DNA of 53,438 nucleotides, taken from contig LMZT01000148.1 in NCBI GenBank assembly GCA_001567115.1, positions 1-53,438 on the forward strand, read 5' to 3'. Within the stretch, counting starts at the first letter, position 1, and each line of letters starts with the position of its first letter. Under the pieces are notes generated by a model. That model did not search any database. It had not been told where the DNA came from and was given only the letters and a program-made list of their open reading frames with translations. A program made the position numbers and the translations under genes. This stretch comes from Candidatus Hinthialibacteria bacterium OLB16. Its GTDB lineage: Bacteria > Hinthialibacterota > Hinthialibacteria > OLB16. This document shows positions 23,577-31,528 of the stretch, piece by piece.

Positions 23577-24093
23577 TCAATAGCAGATCGCCGAAAACAC
23601 ATTGACATCCGGCAGCTGCTGGCGCCCTTTCAGATCGGAGAGTTCAATCAGAAATCCGACTTCCACCAGCTCGATGCCATCGAACCGCTGCAGAAGCTCG
23701 ACTGCCGCCCGCATGGTTCCGCCGGTCGCCAGGAGGTCATCGACAAGGACCACCTTCTCACCCGGCTTGAGCGCATCCTGATGAATCTGAATCTTATCCT
23801 CTCCGTACTCGAGGGCGTAGGAGGCTGTGTATGTCGCAGCCGGCAGCTTGCCCGCCTTGCGTATCGGAACAATTCCGCAACCCAGGCGGTAAGCCAGAGC
23901 CGATCCGATCAGAAACCCACGTGATTCGATCCCCACAACCGCTGTGATCCCCCGGGTGGCGTAACGGTCAAAAAATATCGACCGCTTCACGAAAAAGCTT
24001 CCCATCTTTGAGAAGGGTGGTGATATCACGGAACAGAATCCCTTTTTTTGGGAAGTCAGGGATTTCACGTATTGCGGTTCTCAGGTGGTCCAT
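23577..24093 (-). CDS. apt: Adenine phosphoribosyltransferase (frameshifted in a homopolymer)
   Basis: Apt salvages adenine with PRPP to AMP. From the ATG at 24091-24093 (AGGAG eight bases upstream) the protein begins [20 protein letters not shown], followed by [21 protein letters not shown], then meets a stop. The rest is in another frame: [19 protein letters not shown], the PRPP loop [13 protein letters not shown], and [14 protein letters not shown]. Joined, the protein is about 171 residues, normal for the family. The break is in the A run at 23970-23975 on + (six bases); eight would give the expected VDIFFDRY. Motifs are all intact, so this is most likely a homopolymer miscount. It lies downstream of tpx on the same strand. 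Confidence 0.88.
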
Positions 24094-24143
24094 TCAGGTT
24101 TCTCCTCAGTTGCAGCAATTGGATTGGATCGGATCTGCAAAGC

Positions 24144-24641
24144 CTACTTCAAAGCAGCCAGGGCTTTGGCATAGTCCGGTTCCTGGGTAATTTCCGGAAC
24201 CTGTTCGGTATAGATGACTTTGTCATCAGCACCGAGAACAATGATCGCACGCGAACACAAACCGGCAAGCGGGCCATCTGCAATCTCAAGCCCATAGTCT
24301 CTGGCGAAGGAGCTTCTCAAAGTCGAAAAGGTCTCGACATTGGCGATCCCTTCGGCCGCACAAAAACGTTTCTGGGCGAATGGAAGGTCCGCAGAAATGT
24401 TCAGGACCACCGTGTTGTCCAGAGCCGCCGCACGCTCATTGAAAGTCCGTACTGAAGTCGCACAGACTGGGGTGTCGATGCTCGGGAAAACGCTCAGCAC
24501 CTTTTTCTTTCCCGCATAAGAAGCCAGCGAAACGGTGGAGAGGTCATTCTTAACCAGGCAGAAATCCGGAGCCTTCGAACCGGTTGCGGGCAGTTGACCG
24601 CAGGTGTTGATTGCATTCCCTTTCAATGTGATGGAAGCCAT
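24144..24641 (-). CDS. tpx: Thiol peroxidase (atypical 2-Cys peroxiredoxin)
   Basis: Tpx reduces hydrogen peroxide and organic peroxides using thioredoxin. The 165-residue length is exact for the family. It starts with [19 protein letters not shown]. The peroxidatic cysteine is in [16 protein letters not shown], and the resolving cysteine in [17 protein letters not shown]. The C-terminal [20 protein letters not shown] also matches. It is separated from the upstream ribosomal operon by a strong terminator, so it has its own promoter. apt follows 50 bases later and may be co-transcribed. Nothing unusual is seen in the residues. Confidence 0.95.
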   Translation of the reverse strand: MASITLKGNAINTCGQLPATGSKAPDFCLVKNDLSTVSLASYAGKKKVLSVFPSIDTPVCATSVRTFNERAAALDNTVVLNISADLPFAQKRFCAAEGIANVETFSTLRSSFARDYGLEIADGPLAGLCSRAIIVLGADDKVIYTEQVPEITQEPDYAKALAALK

Positions 24642-24753
24642 TGTGATAATCCTTTCGAATTTGGGTATCGGGGATCCCGCATGGATTGAGGGACCACTCC
24701 GTTCATTTTTTCAAAAGCTGAGCAAACGTCAAGAATCGCGAAATATCGAGCGG

Positions 24754-24799
24754 AAAAAACCGCCGCAGGATTTGTGATTGCCGTGAAATCCTGCGGCGG
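24754..24799 (-). terminator. Rho-independent terminator of the rpsF-ssb-rpsR-rpsT operon
   Basis: A perfect 14-bp stem is formed by CCGCCGCAGGATTT (24760-24773) and AAATCCTGCGGCGG (24786-24799) with a 12-base loop. On the - strand it is followed by TTTTTT (As at 24754-24759). It sits 20 bases after the rpsT stop and sets the 3' end of the ribosomal operon. Confidence 0.9.
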
Positions 24800-24818
24800 G
24801 TGCAAGGTAATCGGGGAA

Positions 24819-25085
24819 TCAGGACTGAGCCTGATTATGAGCCTTCATCAAGCGTGAAATTTTGCGGGATGCGGTCTGCGGCTTCATCACACCCCGGCTG
24901 ACCGCCTGGTCCAGCGTCTTCTGCAACCCTCGCAGCATTTCGGGAGAGCCTTCCTTGGCTGGAGCCGCAAGCACAGCGCGGAATTTCTTTTCCAGAGTCC
25001 GGCAACGGCTTTTGACGGCACGGTTTTTCACTCTTGATTTCTCGTTTGTTTTGAGTCGTTTGATTGCGGATTTATGATGTGCCAT
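24819..25085 (-). CDS. rpsT: 30S ribosomal protein S20
   Basis: The 88-residue S20 binds 16S rRNA near the 5' domain and helix 44. It has the usual opening MAHHKSAIKRLKTNEKSRVK, a Lys/Arg-rich helical body, and VSRGVMKPQTASRKISRLM at the end. It lies 25 bases after rpsR on the same strand. S20 is usually monocistronic, whereas rplI (L9) normally fills this place after rpsR. The strong terminator just downstream shows that it is the last gene of this operon. Confidence 0.95.
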   Translation of the reverse strand: MAHHKSAIKRLKTNEKSRVKNRAVKSRCRTLEKKFRAVLAAPAKEGSPEMLRGLQKTLDQAVSRGVMKPQTASRKISRLMKAHNQAQS

Positions 25086-25110
25086 GAATTTCTATGCCTG
25101 CTTTTCTTTC

Positions 25111-25473
25111 TTAAACTTTGGTGGCCGAAATCAGGGCCATCTGACGGGCACGCTTGATGGCCTTGGATAACATGCGCTGAAATTTTGCATTTGTTCCGGT
25201 CTGGCCGCGCGGTTTGATCTTCCCACGTTCTGTCACCATTTCACGCAGCAGGCGGTAGTTTTTGTAATCGATAAACTCAACCTTGTCGGCTGAGAAACGG
25301 CAGAATTTTCTGCGGCTGAATTTTCTTCCCGGGCCGCCATCCTTGCCAGGGTATCCTCGTCCCGGGCCTGAATCGGACCTCATATCCCGGCGGGGGCCAC
25401 GATCACCATCACGGCGCTGGGGAGGCCTTCCTCCTTCGCGGCGGGGTGGGGGTGTTCTCGTTGCGTCAGTCAT
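25111..25473 (-). CDS. rpsR: 30S ribosomal protein S18 with Arg/Gly/Pro-rich N-terminal extension
   Basis: The S18 core occupies about residues 53-120: RRKFCRF, VEFIDYKNYRLLREM, TERGKIKPRGQTGTNAKFQR and KAIKRARQMALI. S18 forms a heterodimer with S6 on the small-subunit platform. S18 is normally 70-80 residues; here about 50 residues of disordered PPRREGGRPPQRRDGDRGPR-type sequence precede the core. Only the first cysteine of the zinc-type CxxC remains (CRFS), so it is a non-zinc variant. It follows ssb by 42 bases. The extension is longer than usual and matches an equally unusual tail on S6. Confidence 0.95.
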   Translation of the reverse strand: MTDATRTPPPRREGGRPPQRRDGDRGPRRDMRSDSGPGRGYPGKDGGPGRKFSRRKFCRFSADKVEFIDYKNYRLLREMVTERGKIKPRGQTGTNAKFQRMLSKAIKRARQMALISATKV

Positions 25474-25515
25474 CCGTGTGCTCCTTCATACTTCTTTCAA
25501 TTTCTATTTCTATAA

Positions 25516-25974
25516 TTAAAACGGCAAATCATCATCCATGAAATTATCCGGCGGCGGCTCTGGAGGCATGTTGTCCTGGTAGGGCGACGCACCCGGTGGA
25601 GGTGGTGTCGGTTTTGGGCCTGGGCGTGGCCCACTGCCGCCCGCGGAACCATCCCTTTTCGGCTCGAGAAACTGAAAGTCCTCGACCACGACTTCATAAG
25701 CTGTCCGATTGTTCCCGTCTTTGTCCGTGTATTTCCGGACCTGGAGGGATCCGCGCAGCCCGATCATATTCCCTTTTGAGGCATACTGGCCGATCAATTC
25801 CGCAGCCTTGCGCCAGGCCACCGCATTGATGAAGTCGGTCTCTTTTTCACCCTGGGCATTTTTGAAATTCCGATCGACCGCAACACTCAGCCTGGCTACA
25901 GCGATTCCACTCTGGGTGTAACGAACATCCGGATCGGCTGTCAATCGGCCCACAAGGACAATGGTATTGATCAT
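25516..25974 (-). CDS. ssb: Single-stranded DNA-binding protein
   Basis: The 152-residue SSB has the OB fold at residues 1-107 (MINTIVLVGRLTADPDVRYT, then FINAVAWRKAAELIGQYASK). A Gly/Pro-rich disordered linker follows, then the acidic tip DDDLPF, which recruits replication and repair proteins. It coats single-stranded DNA as a tetramer. It lies between rpsF and rpsR, the classical order, 24 bases after rpsF. No second SSB is seen in the window. Confidence 0.97.
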   Translation of the reverse strand: MINTIVLVGRLTADPDVRYTQSGIAVARLSVAVDRNFKNAQGEKETDFINAVAWRKAAELIGQYASKGNMIGLRGSLQVRKYTDKDGNNRTAYEVVVEDFQFLEPKRDGSAGGSGPRPGPKPTPPPPGASPYQDNMPPEPPPDNFMDDDLPF

Positions 25975-25998
25975 GAATCCGGCCTCCAGGAAAGAGGT

Positions 25999-26481
25999 TT
26001 ATTCACCCACAGCCTGTTCAGTCGGCTGGTTGTCAATAACCGGTTCAGCCGCTGCCTGAGCATCGGCTGCCAGAGCTTCGGCCGCTGCCTCCGCTTCGCG
26101 TTTGGCTGCTGCTTCCGCTGCCAGGCGTGCATCTTCAGCGCGGCGGTTGGCTATGTCTCTCAATCGCGCCTCTTCACTCAGCTGCTGTTTGGTAACTGTG
26201 GTAGTCAGGTGGCGCAGAATTTCCGGAGTGCGCTTGATATGGACATCCAGCTCTTTCGGAATGCCGGCTGGGCCTTTGGTGCGCAGAAGGACATACACTC
26301 CTTCGGAGCGTTTCTTGATCAGGTAGGCGAGCTTCCTCTTGCCCCACACATCGCTTTTGATGATTTCCGCTCCTGCTTTGAGAGCGGCTTCATTGAGGTT
26401 GTTGATTACTTTTTTCTGCTCTTCTTCGTTGCATTCGGGCACAACGATATAAAGAGTTTCAAACTCACGAACAACTGCCAT
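25999..26481 (-). CDS. rpsF: 30S ribosomal protein S6 with Ala/Glu-rich C-terminal extension
   Basis: The ATG at 26479-26481 (MAVVREFETLYIVVPE) is chosen because GGGAG lies upstream and S6 proteins begin this way; longer readings to 26652 are not supported. The S6 ferredoxin-like core spans residues 1-100 (VWGKRKLAYLIKKRSEGVYV, RTPEILRHLTTTV). About 55 residues of helical Ala/Glu/Arg-rich sequence follow (LAAEAAAKREAEAAAEALAA), ending EQAVGE. S6 pairs with S18 on the 30S platform. It is the first gene of the operon, with its own promoter about 140 bases upstream. Acidic tails on S6 are known; this one is long. Confidence 0.95.
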   Translation of the reverse strand: MAVVREFETLYIVVPECNEEEQKKVINNLNEAALKAGAEIIKSDVWGKRKLAYLIKKRSEGVYVLLRTKGPAGIPKELDVHIKRTPEILRHLTTTVTKQQLSEEARLRDIANRRAEDARLAAEAAAKREAEAAAEALAADAQAAAEPVIDNQPTEQAVGE

Positions 26482-26623
26482 TGCTGTTCTCCCTCTGGTC
26501 TTGCGGCTCCCGGATGCGCATGGCTCACGGGGGCAGGGATATGTCGTTTCTCTCCGTTCAATTCGAAGAGCTGGTTCGCAGAAAGGCGGTTTGGCCTCTC
26601 TTTTTTCAGCGACCAAAAGAGGA

Positions 26624-26652
26624 AATATGCCTTCCAGGACCTGACAAGTCAA
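26624..26652 (-). promoter_or_regulatory. Promoter of the rpsF operon
   Basis: On the - strand TTGACT (26647-26652) and CATATT (26624-26629) are spaced by 17 bases. The predicted start near 26617 leaves a leader of about 135 bases before rpsF. That leader contains CCG-bearing GC-rich segments that could hold the S6:S18 autoregulatory site. The remaining gap, 26653-26842, between this promoter and the end of the membrane-protein gene, shows no gene; its only feature is a palindrome ACCCGATCGGGT. Confidence 0.5.
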
Positions 26653-26842
26653 GCCCCTTCACAATTCCTGATTCCTGAAACTCTATCTCCCTTGGTGGGT
26701 GCTTCAGAAATGTAAGGTTTTGGTTCGTTGACCAGGGCGGACGCAAACGGCAGTCGCCGCATTCTCGAGTTGCCGGAGCAACGCCCTTTGCGGAGGCGAA
26801 AGACTGAACACAATCGACCCGATCGGGTGGGCCCTTTCGTAC

Positions 26843-28705
26843 TCAAACCTTCCAGAATCCCGGAATTGTGATTTCCTGCCCGATTGATGGTAATTGGAAC
26901 TTCTTAAATTTCCAGATATTCCAATCCCATTGAAGCCAATGAAAGGTTGACGATTCCAATGGTACCTTAAAAACGAACTGTGCCTTTGAGGGCGGCCCCA
27001 AATCGGTGACCCCTGTGATTTCAATCGATACATCGGGGAGTTCAATGATGCTTTTAAGAGGTAACCTATCCTTGTTGAATCCTGCAGTCCTTTCAAGCCA
27101 CTGTAAAACAAATACCGGGTGAAAAGCAGGATTTTGGCCATCGTTTGATGTAGTTTCTTTATTGAAGGGGGGAAAGAAACCATGGTTTGCCAATACAATC
27201 AGAGTATTGGCATCTTTTCGTGTGATTTTGATATCTCCATAGCCAGGTGCAAGGACTCTTATCCGCTGTGGAAACGGCTTGTTCCTGACTTTTGAAATGG
27301 GATTGTGGTACCAAAGAAAAAATGTGCTGGGAGCATTTACGATCACGAGATCCTTGGACTGAATTTCTGCTGATGAGTTATCAGGATTTACTATCTCGGC
27401 TAATACCTGCCTTCGTGAGGGACTGTTTGACTCCAGAAAGAGTGCGATCGGGGCATAAAACGAATGAATAAATAAGAAAGAAGAGAGTAAAACAAAACAT
27501 ATCCCTCGATGAAGTTTCCCTTTGGAATAGTCAATAGATTGACCAAACAGGTATACCAGTAGCATTGACAGCAGCCCCGCTGATCCAAGGCTCGAAAATA
27601 AGAGCAGTCTCTCGCTGGGAATCCCCATACCACAAACTGGAATCAGGGAGAGTATCATGCCTGTCAGCCAGAAGCGACTGATTTGATCTTTCTTAATAAG
27701 GGGGATCATCACGCATATCAAAAAGAGGCAGATAAGAAGAGCAGACATCCAGAACGAGATCATCAAATCTTCAGAACAGTAGCGGAAATAACGAGGGTCA
27801 GGCCAAGCCAATTGCCCTAGTAAAAGGATCGGAATAAATGTAAGAACGTTTTTAATGAATCTTAAAGGCTCTTGATTTGGATCGACATATAATTCATTTG
27901 ACGCTGCACCATAGCCGAAGTATGAAATGGTTCTAACATATACAAATCCAAGCAAAAAATAGAACCAAAGGCATCGAAAACGTGAAAGGCCAGGCTCACG
28001 ATCTATGAATAGTGCATGAGCGAATAAGTATGCTGCTGTACAAACTCCTCCTTCCGCGGATAGAAGCGACATTCCAAACCAGAAATAGGAGAAAAATCTT
28101 GACCGACTATATCCTTTCATACGCCAATTATGATGGGACAAGATGCACAGGATACCGAACAAAAACGCCCATAGTGAATTCCGGCTCGCTATCCATTTCA
28201 CCGCATCCGCATGGGCATCATCGATTGCGAAAATGCACCCTGCAATACCAGCTAACCAGAGGGGGTTTAACAATTTGAAATAGAGTCGCCCAACAAACAC
28301 AACTATCAAAGCGAATAAGATAACATTCTGTAGATGCATCAGGAACGGCCAGCCAGGCCACAAATAACCATCAACCCAATGGCTGAAGGAGCTCAAAGGG
28401 CGGAAAAATGCAATTTTAATATCCTTTTCCGCCCACCAGATATGTGAATCAGCTGAAAAAGCATTATTTACTTCTTCTGGAGTTACAAAGACAAATAGAT
28501 TCTTTATAGTGTTTAAAAAATGATGCAGGCTCCCAGGGTTTCCAAACTGATAAAGAATTTTTTCAAGATGAACAAAATCATCAGAATCAAAACCGAGATG
28601 GACTGTAGGAAATGTTAGCAGCAGCACTACGAAGCCAAAAAAGAAAGGCAACGTTTTAGGATTTACCATTATAGATATTCTGCTATTCTCAAAGAAGTGG
28701 ATCAT
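26843..28705 (-). CDS. Large multi-pass membrane protein, GT-C/O-antigen-type, AT-richer than neighbours
   Basis: The 620-residue protein from the ATG at 28703-28705 (GGAG eight bases upstream) has ten or more hydrophobic helices over the first 430 residues. The first is TLPFFFGFVVLLLTF, followed by an acidic loop, LGFDSDDFVHLEK. A periplasmic-type beta-rich domain of about 180 residues ends it (DLVIVNAPSTFFLW to ITIPGFWKV). The loop FRPLSSFSHWVDG and the DDAHADAVKW motif resemble putative mannosyltransferases of the GT-C superfamily; no substrate can be named. Codon use is visibly more AT-rich than in flanking genes, suggesting recent acquisition. No mobile-element gene is adjacent. Confidence 0.65.
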   Translation of the reverse strand: MIHFFENSRISIMVNPKTLPFFFGFVVLLLTFPTVHLGFDSDDFVHLEKILYQFGNPGSLHHFLNTIKNLFVFVTPEEVNNAFSADSHIWWAEKDIKIAFFRPLSSFSHWVDGYLWPGWPFLMHLQNVILFALIVVFVGRLYFKLLNPLWLAGIAGCIFAIDDAHADAVKWIASRNSLWAFLFGILCILSHHNWRMKGYSRSRFFSYFWFGMSLLSAEGGVCTAAYLFAHALFIDREPGLSRFRCLWFYFLLGFVYVRTISYFGYGAASNELYVDPNQEPLRFIKNVLTFIPILLLGQLAWPDPRYFRYCSEDLMISFWMSALLICLFLICVMIPLIKKDQISRFWLTGMILSLIPVCGMGIPSERLLLFSSLGSAGLLSMLLVYLFGQSIDYSKGKLHRGICFVLLSSFLFIHSFYAPIALFLESNSPSRRQVLAEIVNPDNSSAEIQSKDLVIVNAPSTFFLWYHNPISKVRNKPFPQRIRVLAPGYGDIKITRKDANTLIVLANHGFFPPFNKETTSNDGQNPAFHPVFVLQWLERTAGFNKDRLPLKSIIELPDVSIEITGVTDLGPPSKAQFVFKVPLESSTFHWLQWDWNIWKFKKFQLPSIGQEITIPGFWKV

Positions 28706-28846
28706 CACGCCTGCTCCAAAACTCAAGAATTTGAAAATTCAGAAGCGGCCGGAAAGAAATACAATGATCTCTTCTGGTGAAGAGGCCGGATTAATAACAC
28801 TCCTCCTTGAATAAAGCAACAACTTTTTTTTAATGGTGATTGTGAA

Positions 28847-28975
28847 ATCCCTGATACGGGATTGAGATGGAACAGTAATTCGAATTCTAAAGCCAATGAA
28901 TCCTTAAAACAGGCCTCCACCACGGTAAGCCGCCCACTCACCGTGGTGGAAGCTACGACTGCCCCAGGAAGGGGC
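28847..28975. repeat. Cluster of three short inverted repeats in an intergenic gap
   Basis: The 28706-29000 gap holds three hairpins in 130 bases. They are AATCCC/GGGATT (28847-28864), a perfect 11-bp stem TCCACCACGGT (28916-28926) with ACCGTGGTGGA (28940-28950), and GCCCC-AGGAA-GGGGC (28961-28975). On the - strand the second is followed by CCTGTTTTAA, so it may terminate the receiver gene. No open reading frame of note lies here. Confidence 0.5.
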
Positions 28976-29000
28976 AAACCAGAAAAGAAGAGAGAAAATG

Positions 29001-29465
29001 CTAAAGTGACAACGCCTGAAGGTCCTCACACAGAAGATAATCATCTTCCTCCAGACACCCAGTGATGTCTTCATCTTCGCCTTCTTCGATCTCTGGAAGA
29101 GAGCGTGTCACTTCGGCAATCGCAGCCTTGAAATCCCAAGTCGAATAGGGATGCCGCACGACGACAATCCCATCCATCTGGAAGAGATCCGAATTTGTGT
29201 CGCACCCTGGTTGGGTCAGCACCACCACTGAAATCTCCGGTCCGATTTCCTCCAGATACTCCTCAAAACTCCACTCCGAATCGTCCAGTATTCCCAGATC
29301 AATCACCACCAGGCGATAATTACCATCCTCCAGATCAGTCAACAGCTGCTCCGGTGAATAGGCATGGTCCGCATTCCAACCATGACTGATCAGATACGTG
29401 GACAGGTTTGTCGCTTCGTCGTAATCAGGAATACCAATTAGGGAATTCAAGTTACCCTGTGGCAT
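29001..29465 (-). CDS. Degenerate response-regulator receiver domain protein
   Basis: The 154-residue protein from the ATG at 29463-29465 (GGAG upstream) has the alternating strand-helix pattern of a CheY-like domain. The strands are SLIGIPDYDE, LVVIDLGILDDSEW, ISVVVLTQPG and GIVVVRHPYSTWDFKAAI. The central Asp is kept (VVIDLG). The acidic pair after strand one is replaced (IPDYDE), and the Lys of strand five is missing (RHPY), so normal phosphorylation is doubtful. The C-terminus is very acidic (EIEEGEDEDITGCLEEDDYL). No output domain is present. It lies between two surface-polysaccharide-type genes on the same strand and may act as a protein-interaction switch; that is inference. Confidence 0.6.
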   Translation of the reverse strand: MPQGNLNSLIGIPDYDEATNLSTYLISHGWNADHAYSPEQLLTDLEDGNYRLVVIDLGILDDSEWSFEEYLEEIGPEISVVVLTQPGCDTNSDLFQMDGIVVVRHPYSTWDFKAAIAEVTRSLPEIEEGEDEDITGCLEEDDYLLCEDLQALSL

Positions 29466-29621
29466 GGGCGGTCTCCTTTTCACGAAAGGGATAATAGTAC
29501 TCTATATCCAGAAATCGTATCTGTCAAGCATAAAAGTACATCATTGCCGATAATTGAAGGAAATTGATTCGCCCCTGCTGATCCTGGAGAGCCAGGCGAG
29601 AAAAAATTCCTGATTGGCCCT

Positions 29622-31490
29622 TTAAACCTTATTTTTGAATAGATCCGACACTGCCTGGAAAGTCTGGCAGGCACTGAATCCGAGGAATTCTTCCAGGTAA
29701 TCAGCGGCAGCCTGAAAATCCCCCTGATGGAAAAAGTCTCCCCCCAGAATTTCTTGAATCATGGTGGTCATCTCCGCATAGGACCGTACCACCCTCAGGA
29801 TTCCCGCCCGCAGCTGCCACTCCGCTGGGGTTTCACCCGATATCTGGATCGACAGCGCAGGGACCTTCATCCAGACTGATTCCAGCAGCACTGTGGAATG
29901 CCCGGACAAAGTGATCGAAGCCAGCGGCAGCACAGCACCCAATGGGCCTGAGAATATTGCCGTATTTCTCAGCCCGCCACATTTCTGTTCCAGCAAAGAT
30001 TTACGCTGCAAATCCCTTGGGTGCGGCTTAAAAACAAAGCGCACCCTCTCAAGTTCGGCCGCCAGCTTGAAACACCACTCATAAATCCGTCCCATGTCCT
30101 GGTGCATCTGTCCTGCCACAAGGACTAAGGGATTTTCTCCCCGGAAAGAATTCAGCTCCTCACTCACCCTGCAATTCAACAGATGGCGGAATCGTCGTGC
30201 TCCAACAGCCCGGAGAATTTCTCTGGGAAACCCTCCTCTCTCACTCAGCAGTTGAACAGCCGAATCACCATACACCCCGAAGGCATCCGGGAGTGGAGGT
30301 TTTGAAATTCCCTGCGCTTCCCGGTCCATGATGTAGCACCAGTGCGCCGGGTAGATGGCCCCATGCTGAAGAGAAACACTTCGGATCCCCGCAGCCTTTG
30401 AAGCCGCCACCAGCAGCCTTCCATCCGGGTAGACCTCATCTTTCAGCAGCAGTGCCCCGGGGCGGATTTCCTGCAGGCATTTCTTCAATGCTTCATAACG
30501 CAAAACAAGAAGCGGGAGTGCGCGCAGCGCCTGATTCAAGCTGGCGCGAAACAACGGCCCGAGCTGGACCGACTTGAATTCAAACTGATCTGGCGGACAC
30601 TGCTCCAGCCACTTCTCCACCCCGGCCTCGACCTGCCTGGCCCAGGACTGAATCTTCCGGACCTGCCATGGATTCCCATAAGAAATCCCATAGACACCCT
30701 GCCTGGAGATCAGGGAATGGTGCAGAAACTCCTTCCAGGCTTTTTCATCCTGGAGCGATGGAGCACAGTAAACAAGCGGCCGTACAACCCGGAAAAGATC
30801 ATGATCGAGGACCTCCTCGAGCGTGTCGCCAAGATAACGATGCGAGCCATCCCCGGGCAGCTGCCATTCATTCGGCCAGATGGAATACAACAGGCACTCG
30901 GACTGGCTCTGCTGGTGGTTTTCTTTCAGCCGCCAACGCCACCATCGGCTCAGGATGAACCAGTGCAGAGAAGATTGTATTTTCTTCCACCTCCCACGAA
31001 GGCGGCTGGAAGGTCGCAATTCTGGTTCATGATCCAGGCGGCAGGCCAGGCGGTTTTCTCGCAAGGTGTCTGCCAGCGGACTTTCGTTCCCCTGGATGAC
31101 CACCTCGGATATCTCACCCTTGCGAAACAGAGACACAGCCTGGCGGGCGCATAGAGCTCGTGGGAAGATGCCAAAATCCGGATACAGAAAAGGCAGGTGG
31201 CTCCACCACAGGGCGCTGTGACCCTCCCAGCTGGCCAGGTCATGGAGGCATTTCCCCTCATGGCCAGGCTGCGAGAGAAGGCGATGCCACCACAGGCAGA
31301 AGTCATATCCCTCCTGTTCATAGCCATTTCCATAAAACTCACGGCTGGAGATGCCGGGGTGTGCTGATCCCTCCCCGGATTCATGGACCAGAACAGTCCA
31401 GGCTGGATCGGCTTCCACGGGAGTTCGGGTGTGGTCAAAGATGAGGTGGAGTTTTCTGTCTGTCATCTGCCTGGCTGAGATTTTCCCCAC
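29622..31490 (-). CDS. Surface-polysaccharide glycosyltransferase-like protein (GT-B/capsule type)
   Basis: The 622-residue protein has no signal peptide or membrane helix. The C-terminal third looks like the nucleotide-sugar domain of capsule and CDP-glycerol-type GT-B transferases: SVSLQHGAIYPAHWCY, LVLVAGQMHQDMGRIYEW, RFVFKPHPRDLQRK, and SGHSTVLLESVWMKVPALSI. The N-terminal half is divergent. It may transfer sugar or polyol phosphate to a surface glycan; no substrate is indicated. The start at 31490 (GTG) is weak, and ATG 31466 (MTDRKLHL) is equally possible. It begins 38 bases after metG, so they may share a transcript. Confidence 0.65.
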   Translation of the reverse strand: MGKISARQMTDRKLHLIFDHTRTPVEADPAWTVLVHESGEGSAHPGISSREFYGNGYEQEGYDFCLWWHRLLSQPGHEGKCLHDLASWEGHSALWWSHLPFLYPDFGIFPRALCARQAVSLFRKGEISEVVIQGNESPLADTLRENRLACRLDHEPELRPSSRLRGRWKKIQSSLHWFILSRWWRWRLKENHQQSQSECLLYSIWPNEWQLPGDGSHRYLGDTLEEVLDHDLFRVVRPLVYCAPSLQDEKAWKEFLHHSLISRQGVYGISYGNPWQVRKIQSWARQVEAGVEKWLEQCPPDQFEFKSVQLGPLFRASLNQALRALPLLVLRYEALKKCLQEIRPGALLLKDEVYPDGRLLVAASKAAGIRSVSLQHGAIYPAHWCYIMDREAQGISKPPLPDAFGVYGDSAVQLLSERGGFPREILRAVGARRFRHLLNCRVSEELNSFRGENPLVLVAGQMHQDMGRIYEWCFKLAAELERVRFVFKPHPRDLQRKSLLEQKCGGLRNTAIFSGPLGAVLPLASITLSGHSTVLLESVWMKVPALSIQISGETPAEWQLRAGILRVVRSYAEMTTMIQEILGGDFFHQGDFQAAADYLEEFLGFSACQTFQAVSDLFKNKV

Positions 31491-31528
31491 ACCAGAGGGA
31501 CGGTCTCAATGACTCCTGAATCCCAGGG

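Noticed and set aside
26704-27198. 164-codon - strand frame overlapping the end of the membrane-protein gene
   Set aside because: It is out of frame with the clear membrane protein and has no ribosome site or motif.
26843-28975. Insertion sequence or island boundary
   Set aside because: No transposase, integrase, target-site duplication or terminal repeats were found around the AT-richer gene.
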